A stretch of 64,000 bases of DNA, from positions 806,001 through 870,000 of the forward strand of contig NZ_LT906450.1 of NCBI RefSeq assembly GCF_900187265.1, in the 5' to 3' direction. The position numbers and the translations under genes were made by a program. The notes under the pieces were generated by a model that saw only the letters and a list, made by a program, of their open reading frames with translations, ran no database searches and was not told where the DNA came from. This DNA comes from Rhodococcus rhodochrous. Its GTDB lineage: Bacteria; Actinomycetota; Actinomycetes; Mycobacteriales; Mycobacteriaceae. Within the stretch, counting starts at the first letter, position 1. Every line of letters begins with the position of its first letter. Below, piece by piece: positions 25,422 through 34,611 of the stretch.

Positions 25422-27197
25422 GTGCCGGCCACCCAGGTCGATCGGCTGGCGGCGTTCGAGGCCCGGCAGGGCCGGATCATCGCTGCGGTCACCGACTTCG
25501 GTGAGCGCCACCCCCTCACCGCACGGGTGTGGGGGTGGCTCAGCCTGGACTTCACGGGCGTCGCCTTCGCCGCGCTCTTCTTCTGCTGGTCGCTGACGCC
25601 CTCGCTGCTCCCGCGCGACTGGCTCTTCCAGGGCCTGATCGGCGGCATCAACGCCGCGATCGGGTACGGCGTCGGATGCATCGTGGGCTGGGTCGTGGCA
25701 CGCTTCCTGCTCCCCGGGCGGAGGTGGTGGCCGCCGCCGCTCCCGGTCCTGCGTGCCATCAAGGTCGCGGTTCCGGTCGCGGCCGTTCTCGCGTCGCTCG
25801 TCGCGCTCGTGCTCTCCGCCGGCGAGCAACGCCAGCTCGCAGCCCTCATGGGTGTCGAGGGCACCACGACCTCGGGATATCTACGCACCATCGTGCTGAG
25901 CGTCGCGGTCGCGGCCGCCCTCATCGCGCTGTGGCGCGGGCTGCGCGACATCGTCCGCTGGGTGTCGATGCTGCTCATGCGCCGCACCCGGATGCCGCTC
26001 GGTCTCGCCCGCACGCTGGGCGTTCTCGTCGTGGTCCTCGCCACCTTCATGCTCATCGACGGCGTGCTCATCCGCGGCACCTACGCCATCGTCAACCAGG
26101 CGTTCGGCCTGCAGGACGACACCACCCGTCCCGGCGCGATCCAACCCATCGATCCCGCCAAGTCCGGTAGCCCCGAATCCCTCGCGCCGTGGGAGACGCT
26201 CGGATTCGAGGGCCGCAACTTCGTCTCGCGGGGACTCGACGCCGAGGAACTCACCGCCGTCAACGGCAGTCCCGCACAGGAACCGATCCGCGTGTACGTC
26301 GGTCTCGACACCGCGCCCACCCCGGAAGAACGCATCGACCTCGTCCTCGCGGAACTCGAACGGACCGGTGCCTTCGACCGCTCCACGCTCGTCCTGATCC
26401 CCACCACCGGCACCGGCTGGGTCAATCCCACCGCAGCCCGCGCGATGGAGCTCGTCCACAACGGTGACCTGGCGATGGTGGCCTGGCAGTACTCCTACCT
26501 CCCGAGCTGGATCTCCTTCCTCGCCGATCGCGAGAAGGCCGCTGCCGCAGGCAAGATGCTGGTCGAGCGGGTGCACGAACGCTGGTCGCAGCTGCCCGAG
26601 GACGACCGTCCCGATCTGTTCCTCTACGGCGAGAGCCTCGGCACGCAGTCGGGGGAGGGCGCCTTCGACAGTCTCGCCGAGATCCGCGCCCAGATGGACG
26701 GAGTGCTGTGGGTGGGCCCGCCCAACTCCAACCGTCTGTGGCGACAGCTGGTCGAGCGCCGCGATCCCGGCACCACCGAGGTGCAGCCGGTGTACGCGGA
26801 CGGTCTCGTCGTGCGCTTCGCCGACAGCCGGGAGGCGATCCACGAACCCGAGACACCGTGGTTGTCGCCGCGCGTGCTCTACATCCAGCACGCCTCGGAT
26901 CCCGTCGTGTGGTGGTCGCCGGACCTGTTGTTCTCGCGTCCCGACTGGCTGTCGGAGCCGCCCGGACGCGATCGGCTGCCGCAGATGCGGTGGTTCCCCT
27001 TCGTCACCTTCTGGCAGGTCTCCGCCGACCTCACCAACGCTGCCGGTGTGCCCGACGGGCACGGCCACAACTACGGGTCGGCGGTGCTCGAGGGGTGGAT
27101 AGCGGTCACCCAGCCCGAGGGGTGGACCGAGAACGACACCGAGCGGGTGCGCATCGCACTCGAGGCGTTCGCCGAGGTCGACGGGCCCGAGAAGTGA
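25422..27197 (+). CDS. Membrane-anchored alpha/beta-hydrolase (Abhydrolase_9 family)
   Basis: A 591-residue protein. The N-terminal half holds about four or five membrane segments (GVAFAALFFCWSLTPSLLP, AAIGYGVGCIVGWVVARFLL, VAVPVAAVLASLVALVLSA, LGVLVVVLATFMLIDGVLI). The C-terminal half is an alpha/beta-hydrolase domain with nucleophile elbow LYGESLGTQSGE and a late His in GVPDGHGHNYG. This two-part plan is the Abhydrolase_9_N/Abhydrolase_9 family of actinobacteria, whose substrates are unknown. GTG 25422 lies 2 bp after purL. The stop overlaps the CPBP gene as GTGA, so hydrolase and protease are translationally coupled. Confidence 0.88.
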   Translation: MPATQVDRLAAFEARQGRIIAAVTDFGERHPLTARVWGWLSLDFTGVAFAALFFCWSLTPSLLPRDWLFQGLIGGINAAIGYGVGCIVGWVVARFLLPGRRWWPPPLPVLRAIKVAVPVAAVLASLVALVLSAGEQRQLAALMGVEGTTTSGYLRTIVLSVAVAAALIALWRGLRDIVRWVSMLLMRRTRMPLGLARTLGVLVVVLATFMLIDGVLIRGTYAIVNQAFGLQDDTTRPGAIQPIDPAKSGSPESLAPWETLGFEGRNFVSRGLDAEELTAVNGSPAQEPIRVYVGLDTAPTPEERIDLVLAELERTGAFDRSTLVLIPTTGTGWVNPTAARAMELVHNGDLAMVAWQYSYLPSWISFLADREKAAAAGKMLVERVHERWSQLPEDDRPDLFLYGESLGTQSGEGAFDSLAEIRAQMDGVLWVGPPNSNRLWRQLVERRDPGTTEVQPVYADGLVVRFADSREAIHEPETPWLSPRVLYIQHASDPVVWWSPDLLFSRPDWLSEPPGRDRLPQMRWFPFVTFWQVSADLTNAAGVPDGHGHNYGSAVLEGWIAVTQPEGWTENDTERVRIALEAFAEVDGPEK

Positions 27198-27859
27198 CAT
27201 CGCGAGTCGTCGTCCCGAGCTGCACCGCCCTGACGTGCACCGCTGCGGGATGCGCTGCCGCACTCGTCGCATGGAACAACGTCGTCCTCCCGGCGATGGA
27301 TCTCGGTCCGCGTGGCAGGGCCGCCGCGAACGCCGGTTTCGGTGTCGCACTCGCCGCCGCGACCCGCGCCGCCGGTGTCTCCGCAGCCGAGCTCGGCTGG
27401 CGCAGGGCAGGGCAGGGACTGCGGTGGGGGACCGCGTCGGCGGCTCTGCCGGTCGCGGCCTACACGGTGATGCTCGCCGTCCCACCCGTGCGACGGCGGA
27501 TGGCCGCCGGAGCGCGCCGCGCCGACCACACCGAGTGGGTCTTCGTGCACATACCCTTCGGGACGGTCCTGGCCGAGGAGTTGCTGTTCCGATCGGTGCT
27601 GTACGCCCTGGCCCGCCGCGCGTCGCGGAGGTGGCACCGGGCGCTGACCTCGGTCGCCTTCGGGCTCTGGCACGTCGTCCCCGCCCGGCGCGCCGGCGAC
27701 TCGGTGCCCGGAACCGTCGTGCTGACCGCTCTGAGCGGGGTGGTGTTCGACGAACTGCGACGACGGACCGGCAGTGTCGTCGCGCCGATGCTCCTGCACC
27801 TGGCGATCAATGCCGGCGGTGCCGTCGCGGTCGGCATCGCGACGAGGCCGCGTCGCTAG
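27194..27859 (+). CDS. CPBP-family glutamic-type intramembrane protease
   Basis: A 221-residue polytopic membrane protein. The catalytic motif EELLFRSVLY (EExxxR, near residue 127) is followed by FGLWHVVPA and the C-terminal MLLHLAINAGG, the histidine motifs of the CPBP/Rce1 family. The N-terminus has two to three hydrophobic helices. In bacteria such proteins process prenylated or secreted peptides; no substrate gene is visible nearby. GTG 27194 overlaps the stop of the membrane hydrolase. Confidence 0.85.
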   Translation: MTSRVVVPSCTALTCTAAGCAAALVAWNNVVLPAMDLGPRGRAAANAGFGVALAAATRAAGVSAAELGWRRAGQGLRWGTASAALPVAAYTVMLAVPPVRRRMAAGARRADHTEWVFVHIPFGTVLAEELLFRSVLYALARRASRRWHRALTSVAFGLWHVVPARRAGDSVPGTVVLTALSGVVFDELRRRTGSVVAPMLLHLAINAGGAVAVGIATRPRR

Positions 27860-27862
27860 GCT
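27857..27862 (+). promoter_or_regulatory. -10 box of the sterol-carrier-like gene
   Basis: TAGGCT, whose first bases are the CPBP stop codon, lies eight bases before ATG 27871. The gene may therefore have its own near-leaderless promoter as well as operon read-through. Confidence 0.4.
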
Positions 27863-27870
27863 GGGCTGCC

Positions 27871-28257
27871 ATGGCACCCCGGAAACCTGTCGACCCCGCC
27901 GAACTGCGCGCAGCCCTCGAACGGGTGGGTCCGTGGGTGACGGGGGAGAGCGACGAGAAGCCGCCGCGCCCCGATCTCGCCGCCGCCGTCCGGCTCAGTG
28001 CCCGCACCCTCGAACAGATCTCGCCGGGGTCGAGCGTGGAGGTGCGGGTGCCGCCGTTCGTGGCCGTCCAGTGCATCGAGGGCCCTCGCCACACACGGGG
28101 GACACCGCCGAACGTCGTCGAGACCGATCCGCGGACGTGGCTGCGTCTGGTGGTCGGCAGCATCGATTTCGACGGGGCCGTGGACACGGGTGCGGTGGAG
28201 GCGTCGGGTGGGCGCGCAGCGGAGATCGGTCGGCTGCTCCCGATCGCCCGACTCTGA
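27871..28257 (+). CDS. Sterol carrier-like (SCP_3) family protein
   Basis: A 128-residue cytosolic protein conserved in Mycobacteriales between purL and purF. It has KPVDPAELRAALERVGPW near the start, PDLAAAVRLSARTLEQISPG and the basic segment SVEVRVPPFVAVQCIEGPRH, then ETDPRTWLRLVVGSIDFDGA at the end. The fold is annotated as sterol-carrier-like, but ligand binding is untested as far as I know. Its steady company with purine genes hints at a housekeeping role. Confidence 0.8.
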   Translation: MAPRKPVDPAELRAALERVGPWVTGESDEKPPRPDLAAAVRLSARTLEQISPGSSVEVRVPPFVAVQCIEGPRHTRGTPPNVVETDPRTWLRLVVGSIDFDGAVDTGAVEASGGRAAEIGRLLPIARL

Positions 28258-28310
28258 CGTTTTGCCGGGTCCGGACAGGGCGTCCGGGAGGGAGCACCTC
28301 GCGCTGGCCG

Positions 28311-28316
28311 TAGAAT
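28311..28316 (+). promoter_or_regulatory. -10 box of purF
   Basis: TAGAAT, 39 bases before the GTG of purF, is a near-perfect actinobacterial -10 box. It gives a short leader of about 32 bases with a CAGGGAG ribosome-binding site before the GTG. Confidence 0.5.
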
Positions 28317-28355
28317 GGGAGGAGCCCCGCTTGTCCAGCCTCAGGGAGCACGTCC

Positions 28356-29939
28356 GTGACCAGTGCCGATCTGTCGGTCCACACACGTAATCTTCTCGCC
28401 TCCACCGAACCCGAGAACGAACCCCGCGAAGAGTGCGGAGTGTTCGGAGTGTGGGCTCCCGGGGAGGACGTGTCGAAGCTCACCTATTACGGTCTCTATG
28501 CGCTGCAGCACCGCGGACAGGAAGCTGCGGGCATCGCCGTGGCCGACGGTTCGCAGGTGCTCGTGTTCAAGGATCTCGGTCTCGTCAGCCAGGTCTTCGA
28601 CGAGCAGACGCTCGCCGCGATGACCGGCCACATCGCCATCGGTCACTGCCGCTACTCCACCACCGGGTCCACGACCTGGGAGAACGCGCAGCCGATCTTC
28701 CGCACCACCGCCACCGGCTCGGGCGTCGCGCTCGGCCACAACGGCAACCTCGTCAACACCGCCGAACTCGCCGAACGGGGACGCCGTCTCGGTGTGCTCG
28801 ATCCCACGCGCCCCGGTGCGGCGAACTCCGACTCCGACACCGTCGGTGCGCTGCTCGCCCACGGCGCGAAGAACAGCACGATCGAAGAGGCCGCGATGGA
28901 GCTGCTCCCGCAGCTGCGCGGCGCGTTCTGCCTGACCTTCATGGACGAGCACACCCTCTACGCGGCCCGCGACCCGTGGGGTATCCGCCCGCTGTGCCTC
29001 GGACGCCTCGACCGCGGCTGGGTCGTCGCCAGCGAGACCGCCGCCCTCGACATCGTCGGCGCATCCTTCGTCCGCGACATCGAGCCCGGTGAGCTGCTCG
29101 CGATCGACGCTGACGGTGTGCGCTCGTCGCGCTTCGCGAATCCCGAGCCCAAGGGCTGCGTCTTCGAGTACGTCTACCTCGCGCGCCCCGACTCGACCAT
29201 CGCCGGTCGCTCCGTGCACGCGACCCGCGTGGAGATCGGCCGCCGGCTCGCGAAGGAACACCCGATCGACGCCGATCTGGTCATCCCGGTGCCCGAGTCG
29301 GGCACCCCGGCCGCCGTCGGTTACGCGCAGGGCTCCGGCCTGCCCTACGGCCAGGGCCTGATGAAGAACGCCTACGTCGGCCGCACCTTCATCCAGCCCA
29401 GCCAGACCATCCGCCAGCTCGGCATCCGGCTCAAGCTGAACCCGCTGCGCGAGGTGATCCGCGGCAAGCGCCTCGTCGTCGTCGACGACTCGATCGTGCG
29501 CGGCAACACCCAGCGCGCCCTGATCCGCATGTTGCGCGAGGCCGGCGCCCTCGAGATCCACGTGCGCATCGCGTCGCCGCCGGTCAAGTGGCCCTGCTTC
29601 TACGGCATCGACTTCGCGTCGCCGGCCGAGCTGATCGCCAACGGCGCGGGTACCCGCGACACCGTCGAGGAGGGGCACGACTACGACGAGATGGTCGAGA
29701 TGGTGCGCCGGTCGATCGGCGCCGACTCGCTCGGCTACATCTCGATCGACGGCATGATCGGCGCCACCGAGCAGCCCGCATCCCGTTTGTGCGCTGCATG
29801 TTTCGACGGCCACTACCCGATCGCCCTCCCCAGGGAACATCAGGCGGGCAAGGACGTCCTCAACGGCGTCGTCGACACCGATTCGGTCACCCCGACGGTG
29901 TTGGACAACGACAACGCGGACGTTCTCAGTCGGCCGTAG
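28356..29939 (+). CDS. purF: Amidophosphoribosyltransferase
   Basis: First committed enzyme of purine synthesis, transferring glutamine amide nitrogen to PRPP. The 527-residue product has a short propeptide before the catalytic Cys in EECGVFGVWAP (near residue 27), the glutaminase domain, then the phosphoribosyltransferase with the PRPP motif VVVDDSIVRGNT. Cysteines in KGCVFEY, WPCFYG and RLCAACF match the four ligands of the B. subtilis-type 4Fe-4S cluster, so an oxygen-sensitive cluster is expected. A purM gene follows 137 bp later. Confidence 0.97.
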   Translation: MTSADLSVHTRNLLASTEPENEPREECGVFGVWAPGEDVSKLTYYGLYALQHRGQEAAGIAVADGSQVLVFKDLGLVSQVFDEQTLAAMTGHIAIGHCRYSTTGSTTWENAQPIFRTTATGSGVALGHNGNLVNTAELAERGRRLGVLDPTRPGAANSDSDTVGALLAHGAKNSTIEEAAMELLPQLRGAFCLTFMDEHTLYAARDPWGIRPLCLGRLDRGWVVASETAALDIVGASFVRDIEPGELLAIDADGVRSSRFANPEPKGCVFEYVYLARPDSTIAGRSVHATRVEIGRRLAKEHPIDADLVIPVPESGTPAAVGYAQGSGLPYGQGLMKNAYVGRTFIQPSQTIRQLGIRLKLNPLREVIRGKRLVVVDDSIVRGNTQRALIRMLREAGALEIHVRIASPPVKWPCFYGIDFASPAELIANGAGTRDTVEEGHDYDEMVEMVRRSIGADSLGYISIDGMIGATEQPASRLCAACFDGHYPIALPREHQAGKDVLNGVVDTDSVTPTVLDNDNADVLSRP

Positions 29940-30076
29940 AAGCTGGTCGGGTACCGTAAGTGCCGCGGTCGGCACGGTTCGGCGTGTGTTTCGCATGCCC
30001 GGACGCAGGTGTGCCTGGCCGCATGTAGCCAGATTTTTCACGACAAGACACAACTCGAGGCTGGAGCCGACAACTC

Positions 30077-31150
30077 ATGACCGAGGACGCAACCCCCGGA
30101 GCTTCCTACGCCGCGGCGGGCGTGGACATCGAGGCCGGTGACCGAGCCGTCGAACTGTTCGCCCCGCACGCGAAGAAGGCCACCCGCCCGGAGGTCATGG
30201 GCGGCCTGGGTGGGTTCGCCGGTCTGTTCGCGCTCAAGGGTGGATACAAGGAGCCGCTGCTCGCGGCGTCCACCGACGGTGTCGGCACCAAGCTCGCGGT
30301 GGCGCAGGCACTCGACAAGCACGACACGGTCGGTCTCGACCTCGTCGCCATGGTCGTCGACGACCTCGTGGTCTGCGGTGCCGAGCCGCTGTTCCTGCAG
30401 GACTACATCGCCGTCGGTCGCGTCGTGCCCGAGCGGGTCGCGGAGATCGTCGCCGGCATCGCCGAGGGCTGCGTCCAGGCCGGTTGCGCGCTGCTCGGTG
30501 GCGAGACCGCCGAGCATCCGGGTGTCATGGCCGCCGACGACTACGACCTGTCCGCCACCGGCGTGGGTGTCGTAGAGGCCGAGAAGCTCCTCGGACCCGA
30601 CCGCGTGCGCCCCGGCGACGTCGTCATCGCGATGGGTGCCTCGGGTCTGCACTCGAACGGCTACTCGCTCGCCCGCAAGGTGCTGCTCGACATCGGCAAG
30701 ATGAGCCTCACGGCGCACGTCGACGAGTTCGGTCGCACCCTCGGCGAGGAGCTGCTCGAGCCCACCCGCATCTACGCCAAGGACTGCCTCGCGCTCGCTG
30801 CCGAGACCGAGGTGCGTACCTTCTGCCACGTCACCGGTGGCGGTCTCGCCGCGAACCTCGCGCGCGTGATGCCCAAGGGACTCGTCGCCGAGCTCGACCG
30901 CACCACCTGGAGCCCGGCTCCGGTCTTCGGCCTCATCGCGCAGCGCGGACGGGTCGAGCGGGTCGAGATGGAGAAGACCTTCAACATGGGTGTCGGCATG
31001 GTGGCCATCGTGGCTCCCGAGGACGTCGACCGTGCTCTGGCAGTGCTCACGGCCCGGCACATCGACTGCTGGACGCTCGGCACGGTCCGCAAGGCACAGG
31101 ACGGCGCCGACGAGCGCGCGGTGCTGCTCGGAGATCACCCGCGCTTCTGA
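30077..31150 (+). CDS. purM: Phosphoribosylformylglycinamidine cyclo-ligase (AIR synthetase)
   Basis: Converts FGAM to AIR with ATP. The 357-residue product is full length and shows AAGVDIEAGDRAVELF, the ATP-binding loop ASTDGVGTKLAVA, DDLVVCGAEPLFLQDY, GCALLGGETAEHPG and HVTGGGLAANLARVMP. It lies downstream of purF, as in mycobacteria, with a 137-bp gap that lets purM have its own promoter. A strong hairpin ends the transcript 30 bases after the stop. Confidence 0.97.
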   Translation: MTEDATPGASYAAAGVDIEAGDRAVELFAPHAKKATRPEVMGGLGGFAGLFALKGGYKEPLLAASTDGVGTKLAVAQALDKHDTVGLDLVAMVVDDLVVCGAEPLFLQDYIAVGRVVPERVAEIVAGIAEGCVQAGCALLGGETAEHPGVMAADDYDLSATGVGVVEAEKLLGPDRVRPGDVVIAMGASGLHSNGYSLARKVLLDIGKMSLTAHVDEFGRTLGEELLEPTRIYAKDCLALAAETEVRTFCHVTGGGLAANLARVMPKGLVAELDRTTWSPAPVFGLIAQRGRVERVEMEKTFNMGVGMVAIVAPEDVDRALAVLTARHIDCWTLGTVRKAQDGADERAVLLGDHPRF

Positions 31151-31179
31151 CGGGCGTGCGTCGCCCGACGCGAACACGA

Positions 31180-31224
31180 CGAAAGGCCGGTTCCCCCAGG
31201 ATGAATGGGGGACCGGCCTTTCGG
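31180..31224 (+). terminator. Terminator after purM
   Basis: Arms CGAAAGGCCGGT and ACCGGCCTTTCG with an inner CCCCC/GGGGG extension around a short loop. It is strong and lies 30 bases past the purM stop. The stretch 31225-31375 beyond it shows no gene. Confidence 0.8.
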
Positions 31225-31375
31225 ATCAGTGCCGTGTTGTGAACTCGGAAGTCACAGGCTCGAAGGCTGCGGACGGTGAGGAGCGCCGTCCGGCCTCGCG
31301 TCGAACGCCGACCACACCACCGACGGAGGGGGAGCCGAATGTCGGCCTCCCCCTCCGTCGGAGAGTGATATCAGG

Positions 31376-31567
31376 TCAGCGACGCCAGTCGTCGTCGTAG
31401 TCGTCGTCCCAACCGGAACGTTGCTCGGCGAAGACTTCGTCCCGCTGCGAGTTGGTTGCTCCGCCAGACAGCTCTCGCTGGAGGCTCTCGAAGTCGGTGG
31501 ACGGCGAGCTGTACTTGAGTTGCCGTGCAACCTTGGTCTGCTTTGCCTTAGCCCGGCCGCGGCCCAT
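31376..31567 (-). CDS. DUF3073 family protein
   Basis: A 63-residue hydrophilic protein conserved in actinobacteria (Rv0810c in M. tuberculosis). It begins MGRGRAKAKQTKVARQLKY, a basic segment, continues with SSPSTDFESLQRELSG and ends in an acidic WDDDYDDDWRR tail. The ATG at 31567 is chosen to match this family start. A TAAAGT -10-like box lies about 80 bases upstream. The basic head and acidic tail suggest a nucleic-acid or ribosome-linked role, but no function is known. It is convergent to purM. Confidence 0.9.
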   Translation of the reverse strand: MGRGRAKAKQTKVARQLKYSSPSTDFESLQRELSGGATNSQRDEVFAEQRSGWDDDYDDDWRR

Positions 31568-31761
31568 GGCCAACCCCCTCGCGCTTTGACGGGGCGGCCT
31601 GGGGAAAAGTGGCGGCCCCGGTGTGTTGAGTATTTTCCTGACGCCCACTTTAGCGTGGAAACTTCGGTTGCGCCTCCACACACCCGGCTGGGCCGGTGTC
31701 CGTTACGCCTCATAACGACCCGACCTGCATGAATGCTGTTGAAATGTGATAAAGATGCCCT

Positions 31762-32742
31762 TCAGAACACCCCCGGGACGGCCCGGACGGTGCCGACTCG
31801 CACGCCACCACCGAACACCGGCGCCGACGAGAGCACCGCGAGCCGTTCGGAATCGAAGGTCGCGGCGTTCGCGGCGGTACCCGCTCCGAGGCGGTGGAGC
31901 AGGGCCGCGGTGAGCGGAAGGCGTGCCCGCTCGTGTCCGTCGTCGATCTTGAAAGCGAAGGACGTGCCGTCCGGCAGCGCACCGGCGTGGATCCCGTCGG
32001 CGCCCGCCTTGCAGAGCAGGCCGCCCACCGCGCGCATGAGCTTCAGGTCGTCCTTGCCGGTGCCGGAGATCAGGAACGGATGCTCGCGCACCGCGTCGGC
32101 CACGGCGCGCTCGGGCGTGCCGGTCTCCGCTGTCGCGAGCCGCGAGTAGGCGCGGGCGAGGTTGAACAGGGGGACGGGCACGATCGGTAGACCGCAGCCG
32201 TCGATGCCGAGATCGGTGTCCTCGATGTCGCCGGTCAGCTCGAGGATGGTCTCGGTCACCAGCTGCTGCAGCGGGTGGCCCGCGTCGGTGTAGCCGTCGG
32301 TGTCCCAGCCGTTCGCCGCGCACGCCGCGAGCATCGCCGCGTGCTTGCCCGAGCAGTTCATGTAGATCGACCGCGGCGTGCGTCCGGCGGCGAGCACCTC
32401 GGCGCGCGCGAGTTCGTTGCCGGGCAGATCCGTCGGGCAGCGGAGATCCTTCTCGGTGAAACCGGCACCGGACAGGACGCGCTCGACGGCCTCCACGTGG
32501 TCGGCCTCACCTTCGTGCGAGGCCGTGGCGATCGCCAGTTCCGCGGAGTCGCGGGGAACGAAGCCGGCGCGCAGCAACGCGACCGCCTGCATCGGCTTGT
32601 TCGACGACCGCGGGTAGATCGGTGTGTGCACCTCGCCCAGGGATACGAGGACCCCGCCGTCCGGGTCGAGGACGATCAGCGACCCGCGGTGGACGCACTC
32701 CCGGAAGCCCGAGCGCACCACCTCGACCAGTTCGACGCTCAA
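31762..32742 (-). CDS. L-asparaginase II-type protein
   Basis: A 326-residue member of the L-asparaginase II family (PF06089-like). Motifs include TPIYPRSSNKPMQAVALLRA, AIATASHEGEADHVEAV, MNCSGKHAAMLAACAANGW, GIDGCGLPIVPVPLFNLA and a late APVFGGGVRVGTV. The start is TTG 32742: its TTGA overlaps the stop of the MOSC gene and GGGAGAGAG precedes it, so translation is coupled. It belongs to a leftward ygfZ-MOSC-asparaginase operon. Enzyme activity in actinobacterial members is inferred, not shown. Confidence 0.87.
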   Translation of the reverse strand: MSVELVEVVRSGFRECVHRGSLIVLDPDGGVLVSLGEVHTPIYPRSSNKPMQAVALLRAGFVPRDSAELAIATASHEGEADHVEAVERVLSGAGFTEKDLRCPTDLPGNELARAEVLAAGRTPRSIYMNCSGKHAAMLAACAANGWDTDGYTDAGHPLQQLVTETILELTGDIEDTDLGIDGCGLPIVPVPLFNLARAYSRLATAETGTPERAVADAVREHPFLISGTGKDDLKLMRAVGGLLCKAGADGIHAGALPDGTSFAFKIDDGHERARLPLTAALLHRLGAGTAANAATFDSERLAVLSSAPVFGGGVRVGTVRAVPGVF

Positions 32743-33428
32743 CGACTCTCTCCCTTCCGTGCCCGCCCCACGAGACGGTGCGCCTTGTCGGCGACGCTGG
32801 GAGCGATGTCGGCCTGTTGCTCGAGCATCGCGGCGACCCGCTCGTGGCCCTGTCCGGTGAACAGATCGCGCACCGTGGCCCCGTGGGAGGGGACGTGCTC
32901 GACGACGATGCGGTCGCCGGAGGCCACCGGTCCCTCGGAGATCACCTTCAGGTACGCGCCGCAGTCGCCCCGGGCGACGAACCGCGTGGCCCAGTCGTCC
33001 TCCTCCGAACGGATCGCGAAGGTGCGGCAGGGGGTGCGGGGGCCGGTCACTTCGAGGAGCAGACCGCCGTCGCCGACGCGCCACCGCTCGCCGATGACGG
33101 CGTCGGTGGGGGAGAACCCGGCGACGTGCAGGTTCTCGCCGAACCAGCCGACGGGGAGCTCCCGGTCGAGTTCGGAGCCCCAGCGGCGCGACTCGTCCTG
33201 CGAGAAGGCGTAGACCGCCTTGAAGACGCCGCCGTGGTTGGCGGTGTCGCACTGGCGGTCGCCGGTCAGGCCGAGTTCACCGACGTGCACCGGTCCGTCG
33301 ACGGGACGCTTGTCGATCGCGGTGACGGGATTACGCCGCAGTCCGGTCTCGTGCAGCGTGTGCACGACGCAGACCGCTGCGACGGTCCCCGAGGTCGCCG
33401 GCCGCATGCCGGCCGTCTCGGCGGTCAC
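32739..33428 (-). CDS. MOSC-domain protein (YiiM-like)
   Basis: A 229-residue MOSC protein related to the C-terminal domain of molybdenum cofactor sulfurases and to YiiM. Motifs are VDGPVHVGELGLTGDRQCDT, HGGVFKAVYAFSQDESRRW, GWFGENLHVAGF and the conserved Cys in VTGPRTPCRTFA. Family members bind the molybdenum cofactor and handle sulfur or N-hydroxylated compounds. GTG 33428 overlaps the ygfZ stop as GTGA; ATG 33407 is an alternative. No molybdopterin synthesis genes are nearby. Confidence 0.88.
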   Translation of the reverse strand: MTAETAGMRPATSGTVAAVCVVHTLHETGLRRNPVTAIDKRPVDGPVHVGELGLTGDRQCDTANHGGVFKAVYAFSQDESRRWGSELDRELPVGWFGENLHVAGFSPTDAVIGERWRVGDGGLLLEVTGPRTPCRTFAIRSEEDDWATRFVARGDCGAYLKVISEGPVASGDRIVVEHVPSHGATVRDLFTGQGHERVAAMLEQQADIAPSVADKAHRLVGRARKGESR

Positions 33429-34555
33429 CGGCCGCGCAATCGGTCGACCGCCGCCCTTCCTGCCTGGATGCCGTCGTCGGGAGGGATGGAGTCGGGGTCG
33501 ATGGACGCCGCGCACGGTCCTGCGACGAGGGCCGTGTCGGGCGTGATGGTGCGCTTGACGAGCGCGAGCGCGATCGGCCCGAGCTCGTGATGGTCGACGA
33601 TCGTGCCGATGCGCCCGACCGCGCGACCTCCGGCGGTGATGTCGTCGCCCGTCTCGGGTCGTCCGTCGGCCGAGCCGTCGAGATGGAGAAGGACGAGATG
33701 TCGCGGGGGCTTGCCGAGGTTGTGGACCCGCGCGACGGTCTCCTGGCCGCGGTAGCACCCCTTGTCGAGGTGGACGGCACCGTACTGCTCGGGTCCGCCG
33801 ATCCAGCGGGCCTCGTGGGGGATGGTGCGCTCGTCGGTGTCGACACCGATCCGGGGACGGACCGCTTCGACGCGCAAGGCCTCGAACGCCCAGCTGCCGG
33901 CCGGACGCGCGCCGGCGTCCCGCAGGGCGGTGAAGAGCGCGGTGAGCGACTCGCGCGGCACCAGGAGGTCGAAGGAGTGCTCGGTGGGCCACGGCATGCG
34001 GCGCACGAAGCCACCGGCGGGCAGGGCGACGGCGGCATAGGGTTCGGCCGGCAGCGCGTCGATCCCGAGTGCGGCGAGCACGGCGGGGCTGCCGGCGTCC
34101 GGTCCGAGGAGGCTCAGAACCGCGAGTTCGTTGCCGTCGCGAGGTTCGGCCTTCGCCCAGAACACCATCTTCTTCAGGAACGCGAGCAGGTCGGGTCCAC
34201 GGTCGGCTTCGGTGTCGATCCACGTCACGCCGTCGAGGTCGGTCTGCACGAAGTGGTGCTCGACGCGGCCGTTCGCGTCGAGGCTCAGGTTCTCGGCGGA
34301 GGTGCCGTCCGGGAGCGACGCGATGTGCTGGCTGGAGATGGTGTGCAGCCAGCTCAGGCGTTCGTCGCCCGGAACGGCGATGACGAAGCGGGTGGAACGG
34401 TCGACCACGGCGGCGGATGTGGCGGCGGCACGTTGCTCGCCGAGCGGGTCGCCGTAATGCCAGGGGAGTCCGGCATCGGGCCCGCCGGAAGGCGAGGCGA
34501 CTGCGCCGGGAAGTGCGAGAAGGGCGCTTTCGGACACGATCGGAGACTCGGTCAC
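33425..34555 (-). CDS. ygfZ: YgfZ/GcvT-domain folate-binding protein
   Basis: A 376-residue protein of the GcvT-like YgfZ family, which uses tetrahydrofolate to help Fe-S enzymes work or be repaired. The signature KGCYRGQETVARVHNLGK, with the conserved Cys, lies near residue 260. Start residues MTESPIVSESALLAL follow a GTG. It is the first gene of the ygfZ-MOSC-asparaginase operon and is divergent from pabC with only 56 bp between starts. M. tuberculosis has Rv0811c/Rv0812 in the same area. Confidence 0.88.
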   Translation of the reverse strand: MTESPIVSESALLALPGAVASPSGGPDAGLPWHYGDPLGEQRAAATSAAVVDRSTRFVIAVPGDERLSWLHTISSQHIASLPDGTSAENLSLDANGRVEHHFVQTDLDGVTWIDTEADRGPDLLAFLKKMVFWAKAEPRDGNELAVLSLLGPDAGSPAVLAALGIDALPAEPYAAVALPAGGFVRRMPWPTEHSFDLLVPRESLTALFTALRDAGARPAGSWAFEALRVEAVRPRIGVDTDERTIPHEARWIGGPEQYGAVHLDKGCYRGQETVARVHNLGKPPRHLVLLHLDGSADGRPETGDDITAGGRAVGRIGTIVDHHELGPIALALVKRTITPDTALVAGPCAASIDPDSIPPDDGIQAGRAAVDRLRGR

Positions 34556-34598
34556 GACACCAGTCTATGGGGAACCGGCCGACAGGTCTGCCAGTGGC

Positions 34599-34604
34599 TA
34601 GGCT
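34599..34604 (+). promoter_or_regulatory. -10 box of pabC (leaderless)
   Basis: TAGGCT lies seven bases before ATG 34612 in the 56-bp divergent spacer. This fixes the ATG as start and makes the transcript leaderless. Confidence 0.55.
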
Positions 34605-34611
34605 GAGCGCC

